Notes: generated from the letters alone by a model not told the origin. Positions 7,256 to 16,821 are shown, counted from the stretch's first letter. The stretch is 46,203 bases of DNA from Oscillatoriales cyanobacterium RM2_1_1 (GCA_012033335.1 JAAURB010000036.1:1-46203), one strand, 5' to 3'. Program-made: numbers and translations.

Positions 7256-8779
7256 GTGTTCAGATTTCAGTGGTGGCGTTATGGGGTGCTGGTCGGCACT
7301 TCATTCCTGTTCCTCTCCGCCTGCAATGCCCTTTCCCGAATGGCTCAACCTCCTGTGACGACTGCGGGTTCGATGTTCAATCTCCGCCCTGAACCCCCAA
7401 CGTTTAAGCTCAAGCCCGTGAATGACCAGGGCAGCTACTTTTGCTCGAATGGAACCACTGCTTTTGGGCCGATCAGTCAGCGGATGATTCAGAAATGCAA
7501 GGACTGGGGTGGAGGAACCGCCTGCGATCAACCTCGGTGGTCTGAAGCGTTATTGATCAAAGCCCATGGCAAAGGCCGCTGCCCACAGGGATCGCGCCTG
7601 AATCAATTTACGGGTTTTTGCACTGAAGGTAACACGGTACTGGGCCCGTTTCCCCGAAATCTGGTGAACGCCTGTAGTGATTTTGGGGGCGGATCGGCCT
7701 GTCGGACTCAACGATGGCAATCCAGTCTGTTCAATCATCTGGCCCGCAATCAGGGTATGGTTGTGTTTGGGAAACCACCCCAGTTTGTCCTGCTGGCGTT
7801 TGATGGTTCGAGTTCCCTGGGGTTCTGGAATCAATCCCGGAGTTTTGCCCAGGACATGGCAGCCCAGAATAAACCGGTGCATTTCACCTATTTCATCAGT
7901 GCGGTTTACTTCGTCAGTCCAGATCAGCGCCAGCTCTACAACGCCCCCGGCGGCAAAGGCAAAGGCAAGTCAGCCATTGGTTGGGGGGGATCATCTGAGG
8001 AGATTCAGCAGCGGCTCCAACAGGTGAATCTAGCCTATCAAGAGGGCCATGAGATCGGCTCCCATGCCGTGGGTCATTTCAATGGACGAAAATGGAGTGA
8101 AACGGATTGGACAAATGAATTTAAATATTTCGATCAGTTCATCTTTGAGGCTGATCAAATCAATCGTCTGTCCAGTTCCCTGGTCTTTGACCGCAGTGCA
8201 ATTGAGGGCTTCCGCGCCCCAGAACTGGGGAAAAGCCCTGGATTGTATAAGACCCTGCAAAAACAGGGATTTCGCTATGATACCAGCAAGGAAGGCCAGG
8301 CAAACTACTGGCCCCAGAAACAAAATGGGGTCTGGAACTTCCCCCTGGCAAGCCTCAAAACTGCTTTGACCCGGAGAAATGTGTTGTCAATGGATTACAA
8401 CTTTTACATGGCGCATTCCAAGGCCAAACCCAACCCCAAGAATGCCAAGCGCTATGAGGAGGACATGTTTCAAACCTACATGCAGTATTTCAAGAGCAAT
8501 TTCAACGGCAACCGGGCTCCGGTTCATATTGGTCATCACTTTTCAACCTGGAATGGCGGAGCCTACTGGAAGGCGATGTCTCGGTTTGCAACGACGGTTT
8601 GCGGTGAACCTGAGGTTCTCTGTGTTACCTATCGAGATCTGGCGGACTTTATGGATTTGCTCACCCCCGAACAAATTGCGGCCTATCAAAAGGGGGATTT
8701 TCCGCCTGAGAGTTCTAGCGCTCAATCTATCGGCTTGAAGTTGTCCCCGGCAGCACAACAGCAAATCTGTCAACCGTAG
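7256..8779 (+). CDS. Polysaccharide deacetylase-family lipoprotein with Cys-rich N-terminal repeats
   Basis: 507 residues from a GTG start preceded by GAGGGGGG. Residues 1-23 form a lipoprotein signal (hydrophobic run, lipobox LSAC, Cys23), placing it on the outer face of a membrane. Two copies of a ~50-residue module follow (about 60-110 and 118-170): FC..G.T..GP...., a mid Cys, then GGG.AC....RW. The catalytic part (~178-460) has the NodB-like AFDGS motif with Asp near 183, a histidine cluster SHAVGH (H270, H274), GFRAPELG, and a late HIGHHFSTW. Polysaccharide deacetylases remove acetyl groups from GlcNAc of peptidoglycan or exopolysaccharides with a divalent metal. I see H-x3-H rather than the usual H-x3-4-H spacing variants, compatible with activity. 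Confidence 0.8.
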   Translation: MFRFQWWRYGVLVGTSFLFLSACNALSRMAQPPVTTAGSMFNLRPEPPTFKLKPVNDQGSYFCSNGTTAFGPISQRMIQKCKDWGGGTACDQPRWSEALLIKAHGKGRCPQGSRLNQFTGFCTEGNTVLGPFPRNLVNACSDFGGGSACRTQRWQSSLFNHLARNQGMVVFGKPPQFVLLAFDGSSSLGFWNQSRSFAQDMAAQNKPVHFTYFISAVYFVSPDQRQLYNAPGGKGKGKSAIGWGGSSEEIQQRLQQVNLAYQEGHEIGSHAVGHFNGRKWSETDWTNEFKYFDQFIFEADQINRLSSSLVFDRSAIEGFRAPELGKSPGLYKTLQKQGFRYDTSKEGQANYWPQKQNGVWNFPLASLKTALTRRNVLSMDYNFYMAHSKAKPNPKNAKRYEEDMFQTYMQYFKSNFNGNRAPVHIGHHFSTWNGGAYWKAMSRFATTVCGEPEVLCVTYRDLADFMDLLTPEQIAAYQKGDFPPESSSAQSIGLKLSPAAQQQICQP

Positions 8780-8809
8780 AAATATTATGTCGATCTTGTG
8801 TATGTTTGC

Positions 8810-8897
8810 CCAAACCGCCCTCTCCCCAGTTGGGAAAGGGAATCGGATGAAGACCTCCTCATCTCCCAGAGAGGGGTTGGGGGTGAAGACGAGAACG
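8810..8897. repeat. CTCTCCCC/GGGGTTGGGGGTGA interspersed element
   Basis: The stretch pairs CCCTCTCCCCAGTTGGGAAAGG with CTCCCAGAGAGGGGTTGGGG. It matches the general form of a very common cyanobacterial intergenic repeat with alternating CTCTCCC and GGGTTGGGGGTGA blocks, able to form imperfect stems. It lies between the deacetylase and response-regulator genes and may serve as a transcription end. Confidence 0.5.
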
Positions 8898-9035
8898 TTT
8901 TGTCAGTCAACCAGCGAAGTCCCAAATTCCCTTCTGTCTAATTATTAGTGACAACCCTCTACGGATGCTTTTGGCCAGGGTGGGTAAAATAGCCAAAAGA
9001 GTAAAAGCCTGTGATTTGCCTGAACAAACTGTCCT

Positions 9036-11018
9036 GTGCGAATTTTACTGATTGACAATGATGAATCCCTAGTAGAGTCACTCAAGCAAAACCTGAGCCG
9101 ACAAAACTACGTTGTCGATGCCGTCACCACCGGAGAAGCAGGATGGCAATACGGCTCGACCTATCCCTATGACTTGATTATTCTAGATTGGGTATTGCCG
9201 GGAATCGATGGCATTACCCTCTGTCAAAAGTTCCGGGTCAACGGCTATCACTTCCCCATTCTGATTTTAACGACCCGCAACAGCAGCCAGGACAAGGCCA
9301 GGGGTTTGGATGCTGGAGCTGATGACTATCTCGGCAAGCCCTTCGACCTTGAAGAACTGGGGGCTCGAATTCGGGCCTTGTTGCGTCGGGACAATACTGA
9401 ACCGCTGCCGATCATTGTTTGGGAAAATATCCAGCTCGATCCCTGTAGCTGTGAAGTCGCCTATGATGGTCACTTACTCAGCCTCACCGCTAAGGAATAC
9501 GGACTGCTAGAACTCTTACTCCGGCATCATCATTACGTTCTCCAGACCGAAGAAATCATCGACAACCTCTGGTCATCCGAGGAATACCCCGCAGAAGCCA
9601 CCGTCCGTTCCCACCTGCGTTCCTTGCGGCAAAAACTCAAGCAAGCCGGGGCTCCGGGAGACTTGATTGAAACCGTTCGAGGGGTGGGTTATCGGCTCAA
9701 AACCCTGACCAATCCTGGCCATGTTCTGACCTCTGCTGCCCCCCCAGAGCCCCCCAATCCCCCGATGACTGGCCTAACTGCCATCTGGGGCAAGTATCAA
9801 AAACAACAGCAAATCCAGTTGGCTATTCTCGATCAAACACTCGACCAAACACTCGCTCAAATGGTAGCTGCGATCCAATCTGGATTGAATTTCTCCCCGA
9901 ATCCCTCCCATTGGGAACAGGCAAAGCTGTCTGCCTGTAAGCTTTCGGAGAGCTTAGAGCTATTTGGCTTCGACCAGGGTTCCCGACTCGCCCACACCCT
10001 GGAACACCTGCTCCAACAATTTCCCCAACCCGACCTTCAAACTTCGGAGTTCACGGATTTTGTCAAACAATTTCAAGTCACCTTGAGGGCGCTGCATCAG
10101 GAATTGGCCGTAGCACCTGAAATGCTGACCCCTAAAAAACAGTTTGCTGACTTTAATCCCGTAGCACTGCTGGTGAGTGAAGAAAATAGCTTTGCCCAAT
10201 CCCTGGTCAAAGCTGCCCAATCTACCGGGATACGGACTTTTCTGGCCCCTACTCTGGCCGCCGCCAAAAACTTGCTGTATCCCGAAACATCTCCAAGCTG
10301 GCAAATGCCCCTGCGCCCGGATATTGTGGTCGTGAAATTGACATTCCAGGCGATCGCTCATCCGATGAATCATTCCCTCTCCAATGCCATGCCCCAGACT
10401 AGAACTGAGGTTGATGCTCGCCTGGATCTTTCAGAACGATTGGCCCTGATTTCTGAGCTGAAATTGCGATCGCCTACCTGCCCAGTTTTAGTGATCGCCG
10501 ATCAGGATCAGTTTGCCGAACGGCTGGAGATTGCCCGTCGCGGCGGCTGGTTATTTCTGCGGGAGCCGGTAACGCCAGGGGAGGTGGTGGCCCAGATGAT
10601 TAATTTATTCCAAAGCACCCAGGGGGATGAGCGGATCATGATTGTTGATGACAATAGAGAATGGTTGGGGCGTTTGCCCTCTAGCTTGCAACCATGGGGA
10701 TTTAAACTGACAACCCTGGGGGATACCCGGCAATTCTGGCATGTTCTCTGTGCGGTGGATCCCCATCTGTTAGTGTTGCAGGTGGAAATGCCCCATGTCA
10801 GTGGTATTGAGCTGTGTCAGGTAGTACGCAGTCATCCTCGCTGGCATCATTTACCCATTATCTTTCTCAGCGATCAGCCCGATCTATCAATTCAGAGACA
10901 AGCCTTTAGCGTTGGAGGCGATGATTTCCTGACCAAACCCCTGATCAGCCAAGACTTAGCCAATCGCATCCGCAATCGTCTGGGGCGAGTCCGAACTCTG
11001 CAAGATCAAACGGAGTGA
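9036..11018 (+). CDS. Multidomain OmpR-type response regulator with degenerate HPt and receiver domains
   Basis: 660 residues from a GTG start. Domains in order: receiver 1 (1-120) with acidic pair DND at 7-9, phospho-acceptor Asp51 in LIILDWVLPG and Lys101; OmpR winged-helix DNA-binding domain (~128-224, ending ETVRGVGYRL); a helical HPt-like domain (~265-365) whose signature reads ACKLSESLELFGF, so Cys301 stands where the phosphorylated His belongs; receiver-like domain 2 (~375-525) with Lys434 at the phospho-Asp position; receiver 3 (532-650) with VDD and Lys634 but Gln582 (LLVLQVEMP) instead of Asp. Only the first receiver looks phosphorylatable; the C-terminal half probably acts as a partner-binding platform. 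No sensor kinase is adjacent. The downstream peptidase gene overlaps its stop. Confidence 0.88.
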   Translation: MRILLIDNDESLVESLKQNLSRQNYVVDAVTTGEAGWQYGSTYPYDLIILDWVLPGIDGITLCQKFRVNGYHFPILILTTRNSSQDKARGLDAGADDYLGKPFDLEELGARIRALLRRDNTEPLPIIVWENIQLDPCSCEVAYDGHLLSLTAKEYGLLELLLRHHHYVLQTEEIIDNLWSSEEYPAEATVRSHLRSLRQKLKQAGAPGDLIETVRGVGYRLKTLTNPGHVLTSAAPPEPPNPPMTGLTAIWGKYQKQQQIQLAILDQTLDQTLAQMVAAIQSGLNFSPNPSHWEQAKLSACKLSESLELFGFDQGSRLAHTLEHLLQQFPQPDLQTSEFTDFVKQFQVTLRALHQELAVAPEMLTPKKQFADFNPVALLVSEENSFAQSLVKAAQSTGIRTFLAPTLAAAKNLLYPETSPSWQMPLRPDIVVVKLTFQAIAHPMNHSLSNAMPQTRTEVDARLDLSERLALISELKLRSPTCPVLVIADQDQFAERLEIARRGGWLFLREPVTPGEVVAQMINLFQSTQGDERIMIVDDNREWLGRLPSSLQPWGFKLTTLGDTRQFWHVLCAVDPHLLVLQVEMPHVSGIELCQVVRSHPRWHHLPIIFLSDQPDLSIQRQAFSVGGDDFLTKPLISQDLANRIRNRLGRVRTLQDQTE

Positions 11019-11836
11019 TGTCTCAAGAGTTTTACCCGGTCAGGAGAAAAGCGAGTAAAATGGCCTTTGAGCTAAAAGAAGTGGTGGTTCAACCGAGGCA
11101 GCCAGAACAGTTAGAAGAATTTACCTTACCCAGCTATAGTGTTCGGGTGAGCTCCAGGGCGAAGTACGTTCGGCTGAAAGTTTCTGTCGAGCGCGGCATT
11201 GAAGTGATTGTTCCTCAAGGGTTTGACCCGGCTCAAATCCCTGAAATCCTGCAGAAAAAGCAGAAGTGGCTCAAGAGTGCTGAGGATCGGATTGCCCAAC
11301 ATCGAGAATTTTTTGTAGCTGATTCCTCAACTCGCCTCCCCGAGGCGCTTTTCCTCCAATCCATGGGAGAACAATGGACAATTCAGTATCAGGGCACCTT
11401 GTCTAGCCGGGTGTCTATTGCGTTCCAATCCAATTCCCGACTGATCGTTCGGGGTTTCATTGAAGATGAAACCGCCTGTCAGCTTGCCCTAAAACGGTGG
11501 ATTATGGGAAGAGCTCAGGAATGCCTGGTGTCCTGGTTGCAGAAACTCAGTGAAATTCATGGATTATCCTTTGAGAAGGCCGTCGTTAGAGGGCAAAAAA
11601 CCTGTTGGGCCAGTTGTTCCCACCGGAAAACTATCAGTCTCAATTACAAACTGCTATTTTTACCCCCCCATCTGGTTCACTATGTTTTAATCCATGAACT
11701 CAGTCATACGGTTCACCTCAACCACTCCCGACAATTCTGGGGATTTGTCGGAACCCTCGAACCCGACTACAAAGCGGCTGATCAGGAGTTGAAAGAAGCC
11801 TGGCGTTATGTTCCTCCCTGGATCGAACGGTTGTAG
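11018..11836 (+). CDS. YgjP/DUF45-type M48-like zinc metallopeptidase
   Basis: 272 residues from the ATG at 11018, which overlaps the stop of the response-regulator gene (TGATG), so the two are translationally coupled. The YgjP-like domain has R-x-K-YVRLKVS near the N-terminus, GQKTCWASCSHRKTISLNYKLL, and the zinc site HELSH (about residues 226-230) with a third ligand in HLNHSRQFW. The family are predicted soluble metalloproteases; E. coli YgjP is the prototype and its substrate is unknown. An alternative start is the ATG at 11060, which has a better ribosome binding site (AGGAGA, ~12 bases upstream) and would trim 14 residues. A GTG at 11015 is also in frame. Confidence 0.85.
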   Translation: MSQEFYPVRRKASKMAFELKEVVVQPRQPEQLEEFTLPSYSVRVSSRAKYVRLKVSVERGIEVIVPQGFDPAQIPEILQKKQKWLKSAEDRIAQHREFFVADSSTRLPEALFLQSMGEQWTIQYQGTLSSRVSIAFQSNSRLIVRGFIEDETACQLALKRWIMGRAQECLVSWLQKLSEIHGLSFEKAVVRGQKTCWASCSHRKTISLNYKLLFLPPHLVHYVLIHELSHTVHLNHSRQFWGFVGTLEPDYKAADQELKEAWRYVPPWIERL

Positions 11837-11994
11837 AGCGGTCGGTTCCTGGTTATTTCCTGGAAAATCTGGCTTCAAATACCTGATAACGCCCATTGGT
11901 CTCCAGAGTTCGCTAGACTGAGGAAAGCTTACAGTGAATTAAACATCAACCCCCCGGCATCCACCTCTAGCATTCACCTTCAACCTTAACCCCA

Positions 11995-12687
11995 ATGGCT
12001 CCCCAGACCCACGCTGACGATCTTGACATTGCTCCCCTGATCGATCATACCCTGTTAGATCAATCCGCCACCCCAGACCAAATTGATCAGTATTGTGAGG
12101 AGGCGGATCGGTATCATTTTGCCAGTGTTTGTGTCTATCCCTGCTATGTCCGTCAGGCCACAGAACGATTACAGGGACGATCCCCAAAAGTCTGTACAGT
12201 GATTGGTTTTCCTACCGGGGCCACCACTTCAGCGGTGAAGCTCTACGAAAGTTTAGAAGCGGTGGAACAGGGGGCCACCGAACTGGATGTTGTGATTAAT
12301 TTGGGCTGGGTCAAGGCTGGAAAAATTGATCAGATGGGTCAGGAAATCGCGGATATTTGCCAGGAAACTAACCAAACGGTCAAAGCTATTCTGGAAATCA
12401 GTGCCCTGAGCGATGCCGAAACGAAAATAGCCGCAGAGGCGTTGATGGATGCCGGGGTAGCTTTTCTCAAAACCAGCACCGGTTGGTATAGTGGTGCCAC
12501 GGTGGCCGATATCCGACTACTCAAGGAGCTTACCCAGGGGCAAGTGGGCATCAAGGCTTCTGGGGGGATTCGCACCTATGAACAGGCCGCCGAACTGGTT
12601 ATGGCTGGGGCAACCCGTTTGGGAACCTCTCAAGGGGTGAATTTGCTGCAGCAACGCCATCTGGACTCTGAGGCCAGGCGCGACTAA
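11995..12687 (+). CDS. deoC: Deoxyribose-phosphate aldolase
   Basis: 230 residues, normal for DeoC. Key residues: LIDHTLLD near the N-terminus, Asp98 in TELDVVIN, Schiff-base Lys159 in FLKTSTGW and proton-relay Lys187 in GIKASGGIR, plus the phosphate-binding end RLGTSQG. It cleaves 2-deoxyribose 5-phosphate to glyceraldehyde 3-phosphate and acetaldehyde, salvaging deoxyribose from DNA. recO follows 35 bases later on the same strand; I recall this order in other cyanobacteria, so the two are probably cotranscribed. Two in-frame Met codons are close; the first, at 11995, is used. Confidence 0.95.
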   Translation: MAPQTHADDLDIAPLIDHTLLDQSATPDQIDQYCEEADRYHFASVCVYPCYVRQATERLQGRSPKVCTVIGFPTGATTSAVKLYESLEAVEQGATELDVVINLGWVKAGKIDQMGQEIADICQETNQTVKAILEISALSDAETKIAAEALMDAGVAFLKTSTGWYSGATVADIRLLKELTQGQVGIKASGGIRTYEQAAELVMAGATRLGTSQGVNLLQQRHLDSEARRD

Positions 12688-12722
12688 AGAAATTTGAGAG
12701 AAACTAGAGAAATCAACTAGAC

Positions 12723-13661
12723 ATGAGCCAAACCTTCAGGGCCACTGGAATCAATTTAAAGGCGATCCCGTTTGGCGAATCAGATCGACTATTGACGATT
12801 TTGACCCGAGAACAGGGAATCCTCAGGGCCGTAGCCCCAAGGGCGAGAAAGACTAAATCAGAGCTGGGGGGACGGGCGGATCTATTTGTGGTGAATCAAT
12901 TGCTCCTGACCAAGGGGCGATCGCTCTATCGGATATCTCAGGCTGAAACCCTCAAGTCCTACAGTGGCTTCAGTCAAAATCTGGGTAAACTAGCTGCTGG
13001 TCAGTACTTTGCGGAACTAGTTCTGGGCCAAGCCCTGAGTGAACAGCCCCAAGACGATCTGTTCCTCCTCCTGAGTGAACACTTAAATCGCCTGGAACGG
13101 TTGTCCAACTCCCCCGGAACTGAAACCTGTAGTGCGGTGTTAACCTGCCTGGCCCATGGCACATTTCATCTATTGGCCCTGGCTGGATTGGCTCCCCAGG
13201 TGCATTTGTGTTGCCTGACCCAACGCCCGGTCTTTCCTGAAATTGAGAATGCTCAATGGCAGATGGGGTTCAGTATCAATTCTGGAGGCACAGTCAATCT
13301 CTTCGACTCAAACCGAACCGGAACTCGGAATGCGCTACAGCCCCAGATCGCCCTGGAATCTAGCAGTTCCTATCGTTCAAATGGGTTTGATCCCGCTGAA
13401 GTGAGAATCAATGCTCGATTAAGCGCCACCCAGGTTGCCCTTCTTCAACAATTGACCTTGCCAGAATTAAGTGATGGATTAAAATCGGGGCAATCCCTGG
13501 GGATACAGCAGTTGAATCTCCCCGCACCACCGGCTCTGTCTGATTGGATGATGATCGAGCGGCTCCTGCGTCAGTATGCAGAGTATCACTTGGGGCGGGG
13601 AATTCGCTCTGCCTTGCTAGTTGATACCTTCGTGCAGCACTCTCAGTATGTTAGTCCTTGA
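12723..13661 (+). CDS. recO: DNA repair protein RecO
   Basis: 312 residues. The N-terminal OB fold is clear: YR/FRATGINLKAIPFGESDRLL, then LTREQGILRAVAPRARK and LGGRADLF, typical of RecO. The helical middle (LAAGQYFAELVLGQALSEQP) follows. RecO anneals single strands and helps RecF/RecR load RecA at gaps. The C-terminal zinc motif of some RecO proteins is only partly kept (CC at ~165), as is common in cyanobacteria. It is downstream of deoC and upstream of an MFS transporter on the same strand. Confidence 0.92.
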   Translation: MSQTFRATGINLKAIPFGESDRLLTILTREQGILRAVAPRARKTKSELGGRADLFVVNQLLLTKGRSLYRISQAETLKSYSGFSQNLGKLAAGQYFAELVLGQALSEQPQDDLFLLLSEHLNRLERLSNSPGTETCSAVLTCLAHGTFHLLALAGLAPQVHLCCLTQRPVFPEIENAQWQMGFSINSGGTVNLFDSNRTGTRNALQPQIALESSSSYRSNGFDPAEVRINARLSATQVALLQQLTLPELSDGLKSGQSLGIQQLNLPAPPALSDWMMIERLLRQYAEYHLGRGIRSALLVDTFVQHSQYVSP

Positions 13662-13795
13662 GAGCTGAGAACCTGAAGTTATCTCAGCAGAATAGCCACT
13701 GCCATTGCCACTGTAACTAATCGGTTGGAGGAGATCTTCTATGTCCCTGGCGTGAAAGACATGGGCTTTAAACGAAGACTCATGTAAGCTAAAGG

Positions 13796-15322
13796 ATGGG
13801 GTGGATGTTTCAATCTCGTGGCTTTTATATTTCAATGCAGTTTTTAAAATCCGAGCACGAATTTACTAACACTTTATTTCCAGACTTTTTCTTAACAGAA
13901 AAGACTGATTTGTCTTTGAGTTATCCGGATTATCTGAAAACCGAGCTGAATTCAGAAGAGTCCGAGAACTCTACCGTTGAGTTGGGAGATCCGTTATCAC
14001 TATCGAGCCTTTCTTCCTCACCAACCGTTCATCTTCCTAATATGCCGACCCCTGATGAAAGAGGATTTCGCCCTATTCTCCAGAATCGGAACTTTCTATT
14101 CCTTTGGGGTGGACAAATTTTCTCCCAGTTGGCTGACAAAGTTTATCTGGTTTTGATGATTGCGATCATCTCAGCTCAATTCCAGCAAGAAGGTCAAACA
14201 ATTAGCGGTTGGGTGGCTGCCGTGATGATTGCATTTACGATTCCTGCGGTGTTGTTTGGCGCAGCCGCTGGAGTTTATGTGGATCGATGGCCCAAAAAAG
14301 CAGTTCTCGTGTTGACGAATCTGCTCAAAGGGGTTTTGATCTTACTTTTGCCTGTGGTTTTGAGTTTGTCGAGTGGAGCTTACTTGGGGGGGTTTCCTCT
14401 GGGATTTTACTTGCTGCTGTTGATTACTTTTCTGGTCTCTACCTTGACTCAGTTTTTTGCACCAGCGGAACAAGCAATCATTCCGTTGATGGTCAAAAAG
14501 CATCATTTACTATCGGCCAACTCCCTCTATACCACTACGATGATGGCTTCCGTGATCATCGGGTTTGCCGTGGGGGAGCCGTTGCTGGCTTTGGCTGATA
14601 CTCTGATGGGTCAGAGTTCCCTGGGAGTGCAATTCGGCAAAGAATTAATTATTGGGGGTGCTTATCTGGTATCGGGGCTATTCCTGATCGCCATGAACCT
14701 GCGGGAGAAAGATTGGGATCAACCCGACCCTCCCCATGTGTTGACCGATCTGCGGGAGGGCTGGAACTACCTCAGGAACCATAGCAAGGTTCGCAATGCC
14801 ATGGTGCAGTTGATCATTCTGTTCTCCATTTTTGCAGCCTTGGCAGTTCTGGCCGTGCGCCTGGCAGAGTTGATTCCCAATCTCAAGTCTTCTCAGTTTG
14901 GTGTGCTTCTGGCTGCTGGAGGTTTGGGCATGGGGATAGGTGCCATTACGTTGGGTCAGGTGGGTCATCGTTTTTCCCATTCCGAACTGGCGTTGCTGGG
15001 GTGTTTGGGTATTGCCAGTTCTCTGGTTGGTTTAGCTGGCTTTGGACAGCAGTTGTGGCTGGCTTTGGGATGCATCACCGTTTTGGGAGCCTTTGCGGCG
15101 GTGGTGGCAATTCCGATGCAAACGACAATTCAGGCAGAAACCCCAGAGGATATGCGGGGCAAAGTCTTTGGTTTGCAAAACAACGCCGTCAACATTGCCC
15201 TGAGCTTGCCTCTGGCCCTGGCGGGGATGGCAGAAACCTATCTGGGGTTGCCGCTTACTTTTTTGGGGCTGGCGCTTCTGGCTCTGGGGGGAGGGGGATT
15301 AACCTGGTACATTTCCAGATAA
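13796..15322 (+). CDS. Major facilitator superfamily transporter
   Basis: 508 residues with a hydrophilic N-terminal extension of ~90 residues (Ser/Glu-rich) and about 10-12 membrane segments from ~95 on. MFS signs: FLFLWGGQIFSQLADKVYLV in helix 1, and YVDRWPKKAVLVLTNLLKG, the inter-helix 2/3 basic motif, near residue 165; MRGKVFGLQNNAVNIALSLP appears in the second half. The layout is that of drug- or metabolite-efflux MFS members (MFS_3 type) common in cyanobacteria. Substrate unknown. The long N-terminus may mean that the true start is later (Met codons at 13835 and 14042 are in frame); the ATG at 13796 has AAAGG just upstream. It follows recO by 134 bases. Confidence 0.85.
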   Translation: MGWMFQSRGFYISMQFLKSEHEFTNTLFPDFFLTEKTDLSLSYPDYLKTELNSEESENSTVELGDPLSLSSLSSSPTVHLPNMPTPDERGFRPILQNRNFLFLWGGQIFSQLADKVYLVLMIAIISAQFQQEGQTISGWVAAVMIAFTIPAVLFGAAAGVYVDRWPKKAVLVLTNLLKGVLILLLPVVLSLSSGAYLGGFPLGFYLLLLITFLVSTLTQFFAPAEQAIIPLMVKKHHLLSANSLYTTTMMASVIIGFAVGEPLLALADTLMGQSSLGVQFGKELIIGGAYLVSGLFLIAMNLREKDWDQPDPPHVLTDLREGWNYLRNHSKVRNAMVQLIILFSIFAALAVLAVRLAELIPNLKSSQFGVLLAAGGLGMGIGAITLGQVGHRFSHSELALLGCLGIASSLVGLAGFGQQLWLALGCITVLGAFAAVVAIPMQTTIQAETPEDMRGKVFGLQNNAVNIALSLPLALAGMAETYLGLPLTFLGLALLALGGGGLTWYISR

Positions 15323-15341
15323 TCAGTAGAGCTTGACGCAA

Positions 15342-16193
15342 TTAATCAGAAGATTGATGGGGTAGCTTATCTAAGTTAACCTGAGCAATTTGATCGAGAA
15401 TATATTGCTGTTCGATTGGATTAAATACCTGGTAAAACTTTTGAGAATTTCTACTGGCAAAGCTTTGACTCACCTGTCGCCCGGCATTATCTAAGCTCAG
15501 TTTCTCAGCTTCTGAACGGTAGTTCAAAATCATTTGTTGACTAAATTCAATCCCGATAAACTCACAAAGTTTTTTCAGGACGACTTCGGGTTCTTGTAAA
15601 AGCTGTTCATAGCGAACCCCAATATGATTTGAAGCTGGCAGGTACTTTTCACTGGCAGCGATCGCCCGTAACCAATCATTGATACAGACATCAATATTTC
15701 TCGCGCCTCCCCAGGGTTCTGGGTATTTGTGGGTGACTTCGTACAGGGAGGCGATCACATCAGCTCCACTGCGAATCAGATGAATAAATCGGGCATGGGG
15801 CAGGAACTTTTCAATCGATTCGATGTAGTAAATATGATCAGGAGTTTTTTCGATCAGGATAGTTTTGTTCTGTTCCCGGGCAAGGTTTTGAAGCATGGCC
15901 ATAAACTGGCGGGTATAGTAACCCATGAATAGAATCCGGGGCAAACTCTCAACTAGCTCGGGGCGATTCATTTCGTCTCTAAAAAACTGTTCCAGTCGAG
16001 GTCTCAGCCGACCCGATACCAGACCCAGAGCGTACCGCCGCCGTTCATAAGGGGAAGGCAAAAGATGATGAAAAAATTGGGATTCTGGAAATGAAGCCAC
16101 CTCAGGATGGGCAGCTAGCAGGCTTTGAAGCAGGGTTGTGCCCGAACGAGAGCAACCCACTAGAAAGATCGGAAAATCTAAACTGGCGTTCAT
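15342..16193 (-). CDS. Sulfotransferase-family protein
   Basis: 283 residues from the ATG at 16193. The start is chosen because the family begins right before the PAPS loop, here FPIFLVGCSRSGTTLLQSLL (5'-phosphosulfate-binding motif); upstream in-frame codons to 16256 give a non-family sequence. A second PAPS-contact region is visible at RFIHLIRSGADVIASLYEV, with the Arg and Ser expected to hold the 3'-phosphate. These enzymes move sulfate from PAPS to sugars, lipids or peptides. It ends close to the MFS gene on the opposite strand. With the TPR-sulfotransferase at 32483 this genome has at least two such genes, which fits a sulfated polysaccharide. Confidence 0.82.
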   Translation of the reverse strand: MNASLDFPIFLVGCSRSGTTLLQSLLAAHPEVASFPESQFFHHLLPSPYERRRYALGLVSGRLRPRLEQFFRDEMNRPELVESLPRILFMGYYTRQFMAMLQNLAREQNKTILIEKTPDHIYYIESIEKFLPHARFIHLIRSGADVIASLYEVTHKYPEPWGGARNIDVCINDWLRAIAASEKYLPASNHIGVRYEQLLQEPEVVLKKLCEFIGIEFSQQMILNYRSEAEKLSLDNAGRQVSQSFASRNSQKFYQVFNPIEQQYILDQIAQVNLDKLPHQSSD

Positions 16194-16338
16194 AGATAAA
16201 GTGATCAGAAAATAGATTGAGCAATTACAACGCAGTACTACCCCAGAGGCAGTCATTGCCTTAGAACCCCTCCGCAGAATGTCATCCCCATCCTCGCCTC
16301 ATCTGTCGAGATCAACGGTTCATGAATTCAGATCGCCC

Positions 16339-16821
16339 CTAACTCCAAAATTGATCCAATGCAGCCTGTAGATCCTGAGGAATTTGACGGATGATTTTGC
16401 CCGTCTGCCGATTGACTGGAACCAAAGTCACCTGGGCCGTAACGCATTTAGTTCTCGGTGCCCCCGACTCAATCGAGTACTCCCAAGATAATCGCACCCC
16501 TGAAGTTTGTCGCAATCTCGCCCGCACCAACGCATCCATCCCCAGGGTCACCGGTTGATGATAGCGGATTTGCAGATCAACCACAGGCAGATCATACCCA
16601 GCAGCCACCAGATCGCAGTAGGCAATTCCCGACCATCGTAATCCAGCAACCCGGGCTTCCTCCATCCAGGTCAGATAAGTGCCATGCCAGACAATCCCGG
16701 CATAGTCAGTTTGATGGGGAAAGGTGTGAACTGGATACTCAAACCAGCCCTCTACGAAGCTGATGTTTTCAGAGGAATTTTCAGAGGAATTTGAGGCCAT
16801 ACAAGTTTCAGGGTGGGACAC
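16339..16821 (-). CDS. Acyl-CoA thioesterase, hotdog fold (4HBT/YbgC type)
   Basis: 160 residues; a single hotdog domain at ~25-150. The active-site motif FPHQTDYAGIVWHGTYLTWMEE has the Asp and the His/Tyr pattern of 4-hydroxybenzoyl-CoA thioesterase-type enzymes, followed by IRYHQPVTLGMD. It hydrolyses acyl-CoA or aryl-CoA thioesters; in cyanobacteria related proteins include DHNA-CoA thioesterase for phylloquinone synthesis, but I cannot tell which role applies. The Ser/Glu-rich first ~23 residues are outside the domain; Met8 (16800) is an alternative start. It is divergent from the stress-protein gene, with about 145 bases of shared promoter region. Confidence 0.82.
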   Translation of the reverse strand: MSHPETCMASNSSENSSENISFVEGWFEYPVHTFPHQTDYAGIVWHGTYLTWMEEARVAGLRWSGIAYCDLVAAGYDLPVVDLQIRYHQPVTLGMDALVRARLRQTSGVRLSWEYSIESGAPRTKCVTAQVTLVPVNRQTGKIIRQIPQDLQAALDQFWS

